From NCBI GenBank assembly GCA_016650355.1, contig JAENVX010000260.1, positions 1 to 5,794 on the forward strand: DNA of 5,794 nt. Reading direction: 5' to 3'. The notes beneath the pieces were generated by a model. It was not told where the DNA came from. It worked only from the letters and a program-made list of their open reading frames with translations, and did no database searches. Of this stretch, positions 1 to 5,450 are shown in pieces. The translations under genes and the position numbers were made by a program. Each line of letters starts with the position of its first letter. Within the stretch, counting starts at the first letter, position 1. This stretch comes from Bacteroidia bacterium. Its GTDB lineage: Bacteria; Bacteroidota; Bacteroidia; Cytophagales; Cyclobacteriaceae.

Positions 1-842
1 CACCCGTAAAGGAACCGCATAAAACGAACATGACCATATTCCGTGAGAATACTGAAGACATCTATGCCGGAATAGAATTTCAAGAAGGATCAGATGACAG
101 CAAGAAAATTTTGAATTTCCTTAAAGAAACATTCCCTAAACAGTATAAGAAAATCCGATTCCCCAAAACTTCCGGTATTGGCATTAAGCCGGTATCAAAG
201 GATGGGACAGAAAGGTTAGTACGTGCTGCCATCAAATTTGCGATCGAACAGAAAAAACCTAATGTCACGCTTGTACACAAGGGTAACATTATGAAGTTCA
301 CAGAAGGGGGCTTCCGCGATTGGGGATATGCACTGGCCAAAAACGAGTTTGGTGCAAAAGAAATAGACGGAGGTCCGTGGATGGAAATTAATTCAGGCGG
401 ACATAAAATTGTTGTCAAGGATTCCATTGCCGATGCCTTCTTACAACAAATATTATTGCGCCCCGATGAGTATTCAGTAGTGGCGACACTAAACTTGAAT
501 GGAGATTACATTTCAGATGCATTGGCTGCCATTGTTGGAGGCATTGGAATCGCTCCTGGAGGTAATATCAACTACATAACTGGCTTTGCTATTTTCGAGG
601 CTACACACGGCACAGCACCGAAATATGCAGGTCAGGATAAAGTGAATCCGGGATCGGTTATTCTTTCAGGTGTGATGATGCTGGAATATATGGGATGGAA
701 GGAAGCTGCAGACTTGATCGTCAAAGGCTTGGAAGGAGCCATTTCTTCGAAACGGGTGACGTACGATTTCCACCGCCAAATGGAGGGTGCAACGTTATTG
801 AAATGCTCCGAGTTTGGAAATGAAGTGGTGAAGAATATGTAG
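1..842 (+). CDS. icd: Isocitrate dehydrogenase, NADP-dependent (5'-truncated by window edge)
   Basis: This enzyme oxidatively decarboxylates isocitrate to 2-oxoglutarate in the cytoplasmic TCA cycle. The reading frame enters from before the window (first whole codon at base 3) and stops at TAG 840-842, so 279 codons are visible. By alignment from memory with E. coli Icd (416 residues), about 140 N-terminal residues are missing. Visible motifs include FRENTEDIYAGIE (isocitrate-binding Arg and catalytic Tyr, E. coli R153/Y160), VHKGNIMKFTEG (catalytic Lys230), IADAFLQQ and NLNGDYISDALAA (metal-binding Asp283, 307 and 311), and EATHGTAPKYAGQDK followed by VTYDFHR. The Lys-Tyr of the HGTAPKY stretch and the later Tyr and Arg are the residues that select NADP over NAD. 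All key residues are intact. The ATG at 30 is an internal Met, not the start. The gene converges on ribH. The Ser113 regulatory region lies outside the window. Confidence 0.97.
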   Translation, partial: PVKEPHKTNMTIFRENTEDIYAGIEFQEGSDDSKKILNFLKETFPKQYKKIRFPKTSGIGIKPVSKDGTERLVRAAIKFAIEQKKPNVTLVHKGNIMKFTEGGFRDWGYALAKNEFGAKEIDGGPWMEINSGGHKIVVKDSIADAFLQQILLRPDEYSVVATLNLNGDYISDALAAIVGGIGIAPGGNINYITGFAIFEATHGTAPKYAGQDKVNPGSVILSGVMMLEYMGWKEAADLIVKGLEGAISSKRVTYDFHRQMEGATLLKCSEFGNEVVKNM

Positions 843-854
843 ATAAGACAAAGC

Positions 855-898
855 ATAAAAACAGAGAGGCCAGCATGCGCTAGCCTCTCTGTTTTTAT
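855..898. terminator. Bidirectional intrinsic terminator between icd and ribH
   Basis: A perfect 16-bp stem pairs 855-870 with 883-898. After one C/A mismatch it continues with three more pairs closing an ATGC loop (875-878). The core ACAGAGAGGC/GCCTCTCTGT is flanked by an A-run on the left and a T-run on the right, so RNA from either strand would end in a U-rich tail. It begins 12 bases after the icd stop and ends 32 bases from the ribH stop, as expected for a terminator shared by convergent genes. Confidence 0.93.
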
Positions 899-930
899 AG
901 ATTTTAGTTTTGCTCGAGGAAACTGAAAAT

Positions 931-1398
931 TTAAGTTTCCAACATTTTCACCACCGTCACAGCAGCTTCTTCTCCTTTGTTACCATACTTGCCACCCGCA
1001 CGTTCAAGGGCTTGTTTTTTGTCAAGCGTTGTAAGTACTCCAAAGGCAACAGGCTTGTTTGACTTCAGGTTAACAGTCATGATTCCGTTGGCCACTGCCT
1101 GGCATATGTAGTCGAAGTGAGGGGTGTCACCTTGTATAACGCAGCCAAGGGCGATAACTGCTGCAATTGGCTTTTTCTCGATCATCCATTGTGCTCCTAA
1201 TGGCAACTCAAAACTACCCGGCACATTCTTACGGATGATATTTTCTTTCTTCACCCCAAGCTTTAGCAAGGCATCATATGCTCCCTGAAATAAAGCTTCA
1301 GTAACGTCCTCATTCCATTCGGCAACCACGATACCAAACTTTTTGGTGCTTAGGTTGAGTTTACCTCTTCCAGAAATTGATTTTAGGATGCCTGCCAT
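931..1398 (-). CDS. ribH: 6,7-dimethyl-8-ribityllumazine synthase (lumazine synthase)
   Basis: The enzyme condenses 5-amino-6-ribitylamino-uracil with 3,4-dihydroxy-2-butanone 4-phosphate to give lumazine, the penultimate step of riboflavin synthesis. It normally forms cytoplasmic pentamers or 60-mer capsids. The 155-residue length is normal. Motifs in order: FGIVVAEWNEDVTEAL (residues 21-36, with the aromatic W28 that stacks on the substrate), VPGSFELPLGA (59-69), GCVIQGDTPHFDYIC (85-99, containing the conserved catalytic His94), FGVLTTLDKKQALERAGGK (119-137, with the phosphate-binding Arg133) and GNKGEEAA near the C-terminus. The start is ATG 1398-1396; no Shine-Dalgarno sequence precedes it, which is usual in Bacteroidota. 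It lies downstream of the TPR gene in the same direction, but a terminator stands between them, so it probably has its own promoter. No other rib genes are in the window. Confidence 0.97.
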   Translation of the reverse strand: MAGILKSISGRGKLNLSTKKFGIVVAEWNEDVTEALFQGAYDALLKLGVKKENIIRKNVPGSFELPLGAQWMIEKKPIAAVIALGCVIQGDTPHFDYICQAVANGIMTVNLKSNKPVAFGVLTTLDKKQALERAGGKYGNKGEEAAVTVVKMLET

Positions 1399-1421
1399 TA
1401 TTTAGTAAGTTAATATTTCAA

Positions 1422-1436
1422 CCCTTCAACTAAGGG
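1422..1436 (-). other. Small hairpin in the ribH 5' leader
   Basis: CCCTT (1422-1426) and AAGGG (1432-1436) pair around a 5-base loop, 23 bases upstream of the ribH ATG. Its CCCTT/AAGGG arms repeat the arm ends of the adjacent terminator (1445-1467), so the two structures could compete for pairing. It is too short to be an FMN riboswitch. Any regulatory role is conjecture. Confidence 0.3.
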
Positions 1437-1438
1437 CA

Positions 1439-1467
1439 ATAAAAAAGGGATAGAAAATCTATCCCTT
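1439..1467 (-). terminator. Intrinsic terminator of the TPR gene
   Basis: A 9-bp perfect stem pairs 1445-1453 with 1459-1467 around the loop 1454-1458. Read on the minus strand it is AAGGGATAG, ATTTT, CTATCCCTT, followed directly by a run of Ts, the standard Rho-independent layout. It begins 19 bases after the TPR stop codon and lies before the ribH start, so it should separate the two transcripts. Confidence 0.88.
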
Positions 1468-1475
1468 CAAAATTA
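1468..1475 (-). promoter_or_regulatory. Possible -7 element for ribH (weak call)
   Basis: The minus strand reads TAATTTTG here, an exact match to the Bacteroidota -7 consensus TAnnTTTG. Transcription would begin inside the adjacent terminator hairpin and give a leader of about 60 bases for ribH. No TTG is found 19-20 bases upstream; the nearest (1502-1504) is 26 bases away, so this could be chance in AT-rich sequence. Confidence 0.25.
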
Positions 1476-1486
1476 GGTGAATTTAT

Positions 1487-2173
1487 TTAAGAGTTGGTCT
1501 CCAATTTCGCCTTATACTTTCGGGCATTTTGGTATTCAGAAGAATCAAAATATTGATCAATAATTTTCTGGTAGGCTTCGATTGCCTTGTCGTTTTGATT
1601 TAGCTTTTCATATGCTAGAGCCTCTTTCATTAAATAGGTGGGAGTGAAATATTTGTTTGGATTAGCGTTAGAAGCCTTGCTATAAAATTTTGCAGCATCC
1701 TCATATTGCTTTTGTTCCATATAAGCATCTCCCATCAAGCTATAAGCCCGTGGCTGCACAAGTAAATCATTTGAGTTAAAGTCTTCGAGGTATAAAATAG
1801 CAAGTGCATATTTTCCCTGTTTTAAGCAAATGGCTCCTGCGTAAAAGTTAGCCAGATTTGCGGCATCTGTTCCGCTGTAGTCTTCAATAATCTGTTCAAA
1901 GCCAAGATTATTGCCGTCACCTTTCAGGGCGATGGTCAAACTATCCGCTTCAAAATATCGAACGGCCTGAAACATTTCCCGTTGGGCTTGCTCGTCCTGC
2001 CCACCTAAATAATATTTGTATCCAAAATACCCTCCAACTACCAAAACAATGACTCCCAATACCCCGATTACAAGTTTTAAATTTTCTTCTATCCAGTGTT
2101 CTGCCCCCTCCAGTTTTTCGGCAAGCACTTCCGGGTTCTCTAATAGGTCTTTGTTTTCTTCTTTTTTCGCCAT
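1487..2173 (-). CDS. Membrane-anchored tetratricopeptide-repeat protein, YfgM-like (TPR_21)
   Basis: This 228-residue protein has three parts. Residues 1-32 form a charged cytoplasmic N-terminus (MAKKEENKDLLENPE). A hydrophobic helix at about 33-56 (LKLVIGVLGVIVLVVGG) is the membrane anchor. A soluble region with about three degenerate TPRs (near 107-135, 143-176 and 180-213) follows; the clearest are AYSLMGDAYMEQKQYEDAAKFY and ALAYEKLNQNDKAIEAY. The architecture matches E. coli YfgM, a periplasmic TPR subunit associated with the SecYEG translocon, so a role in envelope protein traffic is plausible but inferred. I chose ATG 2173 rather than GTG 2200: the nine extra residues do not look coding, and the later start leaves a leader of about 43 bases after the predicted promoter. 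It lies between pdhA and ribH on the same strand, with its own promoter and terminator. It is often annotated only as a hypothetical or TPR protein. Confidence 0.85.
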   Translation of the reverse strand: MAKKEENKDLLENPEVLAEKLEGAEHWIEENLKLVIGVLGVIVLVVGGYFGYKYYLGGQDEQAQREMFQAVRYFEADSLTIALKGDGNNLGFEQIIEDYSGTDAANLANFYAGAICLKQGKYALAILYLEDFNSNDLLVQPRAYSLMGDAYMEQKQYEDAAKFYSKASNANPNKYFTPTYLMKEALAYEKLNQNDKAIEAYQKIIDQYFDSSEYQNARKYKAKLETNS

Positions 2174-2222
2174 GGCTGTAGTAAAAATTAACCCCGGCAC
2201 GGTAGCTATCCTGACGGGGCTG

Positions 2223-2255
2223 CAAAACTAAGAATAAGGGTCTATTAAACAAAAA
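2223..2255 (-). promoter_or_regulatory. Bacteroidota-type promoter of the TPR gene
   Basis: On the minus strand TTTTTG (2255-2250) is followed after exactly 19 bases by TAGTTTTG (2230-2223). This is a full match to the TTG / TAnnTTTG form used by the primary sigma factor of this phylum. The predicted start of transcription is near 2216, some 43 bases before the ATG at 2173. The promoter lies between the pdhA stop (2268) and the TPR gene. No terminator hairpin is visible after pdhA, so some read-through from pdhA is also possible. Confidence 0.72.
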
Positions 2256-2267
2256 GAGGGTAAGGCA

Positions 2268-3299
2268 TCAATCCATAATATATGGATAGTCGGTTTGCAC
2301 ATAAACGTCTTTCATTGCCTCACTGGCATCGGGGTAATTTGACTCTTCAGCAAACTTCACGCTTTCTTCGACTTGTGCTAGCACCTTAGTGTCTATAGCC
2401 TCCAGTTCCTTTTCTGTGGCCATTTTATTTGAAAGAATAGTCTTCTTTACAACCTCTACAGGATCCCGCTGCTTGTATTCTTCAACTTCATCCTTTGATC
2501 TGTATTTGGCCGGGTCTGACATGGAGTGACCTTTATATCGGTAAGTCCTGAATTCTAATAGGCTTGGTCCGTCCCCTTTTCTGGCACGCTCCGCGGCCCG
2601 AGACACCGCCATGTGCACGGCTTCAACACTCATGGCGTCTACCGGTTCTGAAGGCATGTCATACGCTTCACCTAAAGTATATAAATCGGTAACATTAGAA
2701 GTTCGTTTGACAGAGGTGCCCATGGCGTACCCATTGTTTTCTATAACAAATATCACCGGCAGTTTCCAGAGCATAGCAAGGTTTAAAGCCTCATGAAAAG
2801 CTCCCTGACGCACAGCACCATCGCCCATGGAGCAAACGCATAGATTTTTAGTCTTGTTGTATTTTTCTGCGAAAGCAATGCCGGCACCAAGCGGAATTTG
2901 TGCTCCTACAATCCCATGGCCTCCAAAGAAATTATGTTCCTTATCAAAAATGTGCATTGATCCACCTTTTCCTTTTGAAGTGCCCGTCACTTTTCCGAAA
3001 AGTTCAGCCATCACCGCGTTAGGATCAGTACCTAAAATAAGAGGGTGTGCGTGATCACGATATGCGGTAATCCACTTATCGTCTTTTGTTAGAGCCGATA
3101 CTGCGCCAGCAGCACAAGCTTCTTGCCCAATGTATAAATGACAAAAGCCCCGGATTTTTTGCTGGCCATAAAGTTGACCTGTTCTTTCTTCGAACTTCCG
3201 CATCATAACCATACTTTCATACCAAAAAAGATAGGTCTCTTTTGAAAATGAAGTTTTTTCTTTTGTTGCCTTACCTTTGGCTTGGGTAGTGGTAGCCAT
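2268..3299 (-). CDS. pdhA: Pyruvate dehydrogenase E1 component, alpha subunit
   Basis: E1 alpha, with E1 beta, decarboxylates pyruvate using thiamine diphosphate and passes the acetyl group to the E2 lipoyl domain. The 343-residue length fits the alpha2-beta2 type of E1. Motifs: RGFCHLYIGQEA (50-61), YRDHAHPL (80-87), KGKGGSMHIFD (109-119), the ThDP/Mg site GDG (159-161) closed by ENNGYAMG (187-194), and RYKGHSMSDP (254-263), equivalent to the phosphorylation loop of mitochondrial E1 alpha with its active-site His. A basic 17-residue leader (MATTTQAKGKATKEKTS) precedes the core and is probably disordered. The GHSMSDP loop and pyruvate-type signature favour pyruvate over branched-chain 2-oxoacid as substrate. 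No E1 beta or E2 gene is adjacent on the side seen here, so the partners must be encoded elsewhere. It diverges from recF across a 118-base gap. Confidence 0.95.
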   Translation of the reverse strand: MATTTQAKGKATKEKTSFSKETYLFWYESMVMMRKFEERTGQLYGQQKIRGFCHLYIGQEACAAGAVSALTKDDKWITAYRDHAHPLILGTDPNAVMAELFGKVTGTSKGKGGSMHIFDKEHNFFGGHGIVGAQIPLGAGIAFAEKYNKTKNLCVCSMGDGAVRQGAFHEALNLAMLWKLPVIFVIENNGYAMGTSVKRTSNVTDLYTLGEAYDMPSEPVDAMSVEAVHMAVSRAAERARKGDGPSLLEFRTYRYKGHSMSDPAKYRSKDEVEEYKQRDPVEVVKKTILSNKMATEKELEAIDTKVLAQVEESVKFAEESNYPDASEAMKDVYVQTDYPYIMD

Positions 3300-3312
3300 A
3301 TTGCTAGTTTTG
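3282..3312 (+). promoter_or_regulatory. Candidate recF promoter, overlapping the pdhA 5' end
   Basis: TTG (3282-3284), a 20-base spacer, then TAGTTTTG (3305-3312) matches TAnnTTTG exactly. Transcription would start near 3319 and give a leader of about 100 bases before the GTG of recF. The -33 element lies within pdhA codons 5-6. No better plus-strand match is seen closer to recF. Confidence 0.5.
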
Positions 3313-3328
3313 AATCATTTGTGAGTTG

Positions 3329-3360
3329 CGAAAATACGCCACAGGCCACCAATCGCCAAA
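3329..3360 (-). promoter_or_regulatory. Candidate pdhA promoter
   Basis: On the minus strand TTTG (3360-3357), a 20-base spacer and TATTTTCG (3336-3329) match the Bacteroidota promoter with one mismatch in the -7 box. The predicted start is near 3322, giving a short leader of about 22 bases before the pdhA ATG at 3299. Confidence 0.45.
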
Positions 3361-3417
3361 CAATCTAAAATTTTATCAGAATACAGTCGGGAATGCAATT
3401 TATCAGTTAAATAGCTC

Positions 3418-4530
3418 GTGCAACTTCAAAAACTTAAGCTTTTCAATTTTAAAAATTACGAGGAGGCTGAGCTTGTTTTCTCAGATAAAATTCAATGCTT
3501 CTTAGGCAATAACGGCAGCGGCAAAACCAATTTGCTTGATGCGATACATTACCTGGCCTTTACCAAAAGCGCTGTTAATCCATCTGATTCTCAAAACATC
3601 CGGCAAGGTCAAATGCAGTTTGTAGTAAAGGGTAATTTTTTATTGGAGAGCAGAAAGGAAAAGGAGGTTATATGCTCTTTTCAACAGGGACAAAAAAAAA
3701 TTGTGCGAGAGGATGGTACTGAATATTTGAAGTTTTCTGAGCATGTCGGAAAATATCCTGCCGTGCTGATTGCTCCGCAAGACATTGAAATAATATGGGA
3801 TGGCAGTGGATTGAGAAGGAAATTTTTTGATAGCCTGATATCTCAACTTGATAAAGCTTATCTGGACAGCTTGATCACTTATGCGAATCATCTTAAACAG
3901 CGAAATAGCTTGCTAAGAATGTTCTCGGAAAGTGGCAAAGTTGATTACGATCTATTGGCAAGTTATGATAGTCCAATAATCCAAGCTGGTAAATTCATCC
4001 ATAAATTAAGGAAGGAGTTTTTAATTGAATTCCTTCCGTTATTCAAGCAACATTATCATTTCCTGGCAGGTGATGCAGTGGAGACAGTGGACATCCTATA
4101 CCGATCCGACCTTGAAACTTCTAATTTTGAAGAGCTCTTGAAGAGAAACCTTCAGCGCGATATTATCCTTCAAAGAACATCATCAGGAATTCATCGGGAT
4201 GACTTTTCATTTATTCTTAATAATGGCGAGTTAAAACGTTTTGGATCGCAAGGACAACAGAAATCGTTTTTGATTGGACTAAAGCTCGCAGAATTTCAAA
4301 GTATATCAGAGCGGAAAGGATTTAAACCCCTGTTGTTGCTGGACGATATTTTTGATAAACTAGATGACCTGCGGATTCATAAATTAATGTTACTGATTGC
4401 TGACGGATCTTTCGGCCAACTCTTCATAACGGATGCACGGAAGGGGCGCAGCAAAGAGATTTTGAATGCTGCCAATCTAAGTGCTGAACTATTCACAATT
4501 GAAAATGGTATCTTTAGAATAGATGGCTAA
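3418..4530 (+). CDS. recF: DNA replication and repair protein RecF
   Basis: RecF is an SMC-like ATPase that recognises gapped DNA and, with RecO and RecR, loads RecA on SSB-coated single strands. The 370-residue length is typical. Motifs: LKLFNFKNYEEAEL at the N-terminus, Walker A GNNGSGKTN (30-38, Lys36), GIHRDDF (257-263, the family's G-x-H-R/K-D-D motif), ABC signature GSQGQQKS (276-283) and Walker B PLLLLDDIFDKLDD (304-317) with Asp309/Asp310. The start is GTG 3418: an in-frame TAG stands at 3412-3414, and the next Met is residue 66, beyond the Walker A motif, so no other start keeps the ATPase core. The final 8 bases overlap the next gene in another frame, which suggests translational coupling. 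It is transcribed away from pdhA. In E. coli, recF follows dnaA-dnaN; those genes are not adjacent here. Confidence 0.96.
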   Translation: MQLQKLKLFNFKNYEEAELVFSDKIQCFLGNNGSGKTNLLDAIHYLAFTKSAVNPSDSQNIRQGQMQFVVKGNFLLESRKEKEVICSFQQGQKKIVREDGTEYLKFSEHVGKYPAVLIAPQDIEIIWDGSGLRRKFFDSLISQLDKAYLDSLITYANHLKQRNSLLRMFSESGKVDYDLLASYDSPIIQAGKFIHKLRKEFLIEFLPLFKQHYHFLAGDAVETVDILYRSDLETSNFEELLKRNLQRDIILQRTSSGIHRDDFSFILNNGELKRFGSQGQQKSFLIGLKLAEFQSISERKGFKPLLLLDDIFDKLDDLRIHKLMLLIADGSFGQLFITDARKGRSKEILNAANLSAELFTIENGIFRIDG

Positions 4531-4831
4531 AGGAAAAGCAGATAATGAAGGAAACACAGTGCATATTGGGCAGGCAATTCAACAGCTGCTTTCCAGTTAT
4601 CATATAAAGTCAAAATTTGATGAAGCCAATCTAATAAGTTCGTGGGAGCGGTTGGTAGGCAAACCTATCGCGAAGCGTACAAAAAAAGTATATATCCGGA
4701 ATAAAGTCCTTTTTGTAGAACTTGATTCCCCATCCATGAAACATGATCTTAGCCTCCATAAAACTAAAATTCTTGATATTCTAAAGAAGGAGTTTGGAAA
4801 CGAGGCCGTACAGGAAATTGTTTTAATGTGA
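4523..4831 (+). CDS. DUF721 family protein, DciA-like (possible replicative helicase loader factor)
   Basis: This is a 102-residue cytoplasmic protein of the DUF721 family (PF05258). Its core has the family pattern: an N-terminal helix (IGQAIQQLLSSYHI), then SSWERLVGKPIAKRT (39-53, with Trp41 and Gly46 as hallmark residues), a strand pair VYIRNKVLFVEL (57-68), and SMKHDLSLHKTKILDIL (71-87). DUF721 includes DciA, which assists loading of the replicative helicase DnaB in bacteria lacking DnaC/DnaI. That role is inferred from the family and not shown here; the protein is about the length of the domain alone. ATG 4523 lies inside the end of recF (8-base overlap), so the pair is almost certainly co-transcribed and coupled. 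The shared theme is replication and gap repair. No clear terminator follows the TGA at 4829-4831. Confidence 0.85.
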   Translation: MAKGKADNEGNTVHIGQAIQQLLSSYHIKSKFDEANLISSWERLVGKPIAKRTKKVYIRNKVLFVELDSPSMKHDLSLHKTKILDILKKEFGNEAVQEIVLM

Positions 4832-4915
4832 TTACGGCCCCGAAATGAGTGAGTCTTAAAATCAGTAATTGGGACGGTGTTGAACAATTCTAGTCAAATA
4901 AATCATCGGTTCCCG

Positions 4916-4946
4916 TTTGTCTATCCCGAAAAACCGTATAATTTTG
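4916..4946 (+). promoter_or_regulatory. Promoter of the tRNA cluster
   Basis: TTTG (4916-4919), exactly 19 bases, then TAATTTTG (4939-4946) is a full match to the Bacteroidota promoter consensus. The predicted start is near 4953, about 93 bases before tRNA-Tyr. Its position after the DUF721 stop and ahead of three same-strand tRNAs fits a stable-RNA promoter. The 84 bases between the DUF721 stop and this promoter hold nothing else I can identify. Confidence 0.72.
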
Positions 4947-4957
4947 CACTCCTATTT

Positions 4958-5010
4958 TTTGGCATGAGGCCAAATTTTGGAAAAAGCGAATCTGGATATT
5001 GGTCGCTTTT
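4958..5010 (+). other. Two hairpins in the leader of the tRNA transcript
   Basis: Hairpin 1 pairs TTTGGC (4958-4963) with GCCAAA (4969-4974) around a 5-base loop and is followed by TTTT. Hairpin 2 pairs AAAAGCGA (4982-4989) with TCGCTTTT (5003-5010) around a 13-base loop. Both lie between the predicted transcription start and tRNA-Tyr. They could be processing sites, an attenuator, or weak terminators for recF-DUF721 read-through. The T-runs are only four bases, so a terminator call is not secure. Confidence 0.45.
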
Positions 5011-5045
5011 AAAACGTTCTTTTAATGAGTTTTGAGAGATTGCCT

Positions 5046-5128
5046 GGGGAGATACTCAAGCGGCCAACGAGGACAGACTGTAAATCTGTTGACTTATGTC
5101 TTCACAGGTTCGAATCCTGTTCTCCCCA
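5046..5128 (+). tRNA. tRNA-Tyr (anticodon GTA)
   Basis: The cloverleaf is complete. The acceptor stem is GGGGAGA (5046-5052) with TCTCCCC (5121-5127), and the discriminator is A5128. The D stem is CTC/GAG (5055-5057, 5069-5071). The anticodon stem ACAGA/TCTGT (5073-5077, 5085-5089) holds the loop CTGTAAA with GTA at 5080-5082. The variable arm is long (GAC/GTC, 5091-5100), as expected for bacterial tRNA-Tyr. The T arm ACAGG/CCTGT closes TTCGAAT. At 83 bases it reads UAC and UAU. CCA is not encoded. It is the first tRNA in the cluster, with seven bases to the next. Confidence 0.98.
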
Positions 5129-5135
5129 CAGAAAA

Positions 5136-5208
5136 GCGGGAGTAGCTCAGTTGGTAGAGCGATAGCCTTCCAAGCTATAGGTCGCGAGTTCGAGCCTCGT
5201 CTCCCGCT
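5136..5208 (+). tRNA. tRNA-Gly (anticodon TCC)
   Basis: The acceptor stem is GCGGGAG (5136-5142) with CTCCCGC (5201-5207), and the discriminator is T5208, usual for bacterial tRNA-Gly. The D stem is GCTC/GAGC (5145-5148, 5157-5160). The anticodon stem ATAGC/GCTAT holds the loop CTTCCAA with TCC at 5169-5171. The T arm closes TTCGAGC, with one G-U pair in its stem. At 73 bases it reads GGA and probably GGG. CCA is not encoded. A small hairpin (CAACT, GAAA, AGTTG; 5209-5222) starts on the next base and may mark a processing site. Confidence 0.98.
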
Positions 5209-5219
5209 CAACTGAAAAG

Positions 5220-5284
5220 TTGGTCGCTGTTTGTTATTCGTTGTTCGATAGTTGCGAATAACATCCATCGAATAACCGACAACG
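5220..5284 (+). repeat. Tandem heptamer and inverted-repeat element in the Gly-Thr tRNA spacer
   Basis: Four heptamers run end to end: TTGGTCG (5220-5226), CTGTTTG (5227-5233), TTATTCG (5234-5240) and TTGTTCG (5241-5247), roughly TTgtTcG. CGAATAAC follows twice, at 5255-5262 and 5269-5276, six bases apart. Either copy can pair with GTTATTCG (5233-5240). In addition 5240-5249 pairs with 5267-5276 over ten base pairs, including one G-U. The pairings are mutually exclusive or could form a pseudoknot. There is no coding potential. It may be a copy of a small dispersed intergenic repeat, which one window cannot show. Confidence 0.6.
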
Positions 5285-5291
5285 GTGAAAG

Positions 5292-5336
5292 GCTGTTGTA
5301 GCTCAGGGAAGAGGTCACCTGAAAGGGCTCAACAGT
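5292..5336 (+). pseudogene. Internally deleted tRNA-Thr remnant
   Basis: Bases 5292-5308 are identical to the first 17 bases of the intact tRNA-Thr (5348-5364). Bases 5309-5316 (AAGAGGTC) are identical to 5387-5394 of it. The 22 bases between, covering the second half of the D arm, the anticodon and most of its stem, are gone. The T-arm region is degenerate, but the last seven bases, TCAACAG (5329-5335), match 5411-5417. The acceptor stem can still pair (CTGTTG with CAACAG), and an inner TCAGG/CCTGA hairpin can form. With no anticodon it cannot decode. It lies 12 bases upstream of the intact gene and probably arose by tandem duplication followed by deletion. Confidence 0.85.
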
Positions 5337-5347
5337 AGAAGGAAAAA

Positions 5348-5419
<72 letters not shown>

Positions 5420-5450
5420 CGGAATATTGTCGAGTTGTTAGTAGAGTAAA

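Noticed and set aside
80..427. Minus-strand open frame of 115 codons inside icd, and similar frames opposite pdhA, recF and the DUF721 gene
   Set aside because: Each lies opposite a strongly conserved enzyme or domain. Their translations show no recognisable motif, so they are shadow frames.
905..912. Plus-strand TAGTTTTG matching the -7 consensus
   Set aside because: There is no TTG 19-20 bases upstream. It follows the icd/ribH terminator and would only read antisense into ribH. Probably chance in AT-rich sequence.
1399..1486. FMN riboswitch upstream of ribH
   Set aside because: Only 88 bases separate the genes, and most of that is the TPR terminator. The multi-stem FMN aptamer does not fit.
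2174..2200. Earlier GTG start for the TPR protein at 2200
   Set aside because: It would add MPGLIFTTA, which does not resemble the charged cytoplasmic N-terminus of the family. ATG 2173 (MAKKEEN...) fits better and suits the predicted promoter.
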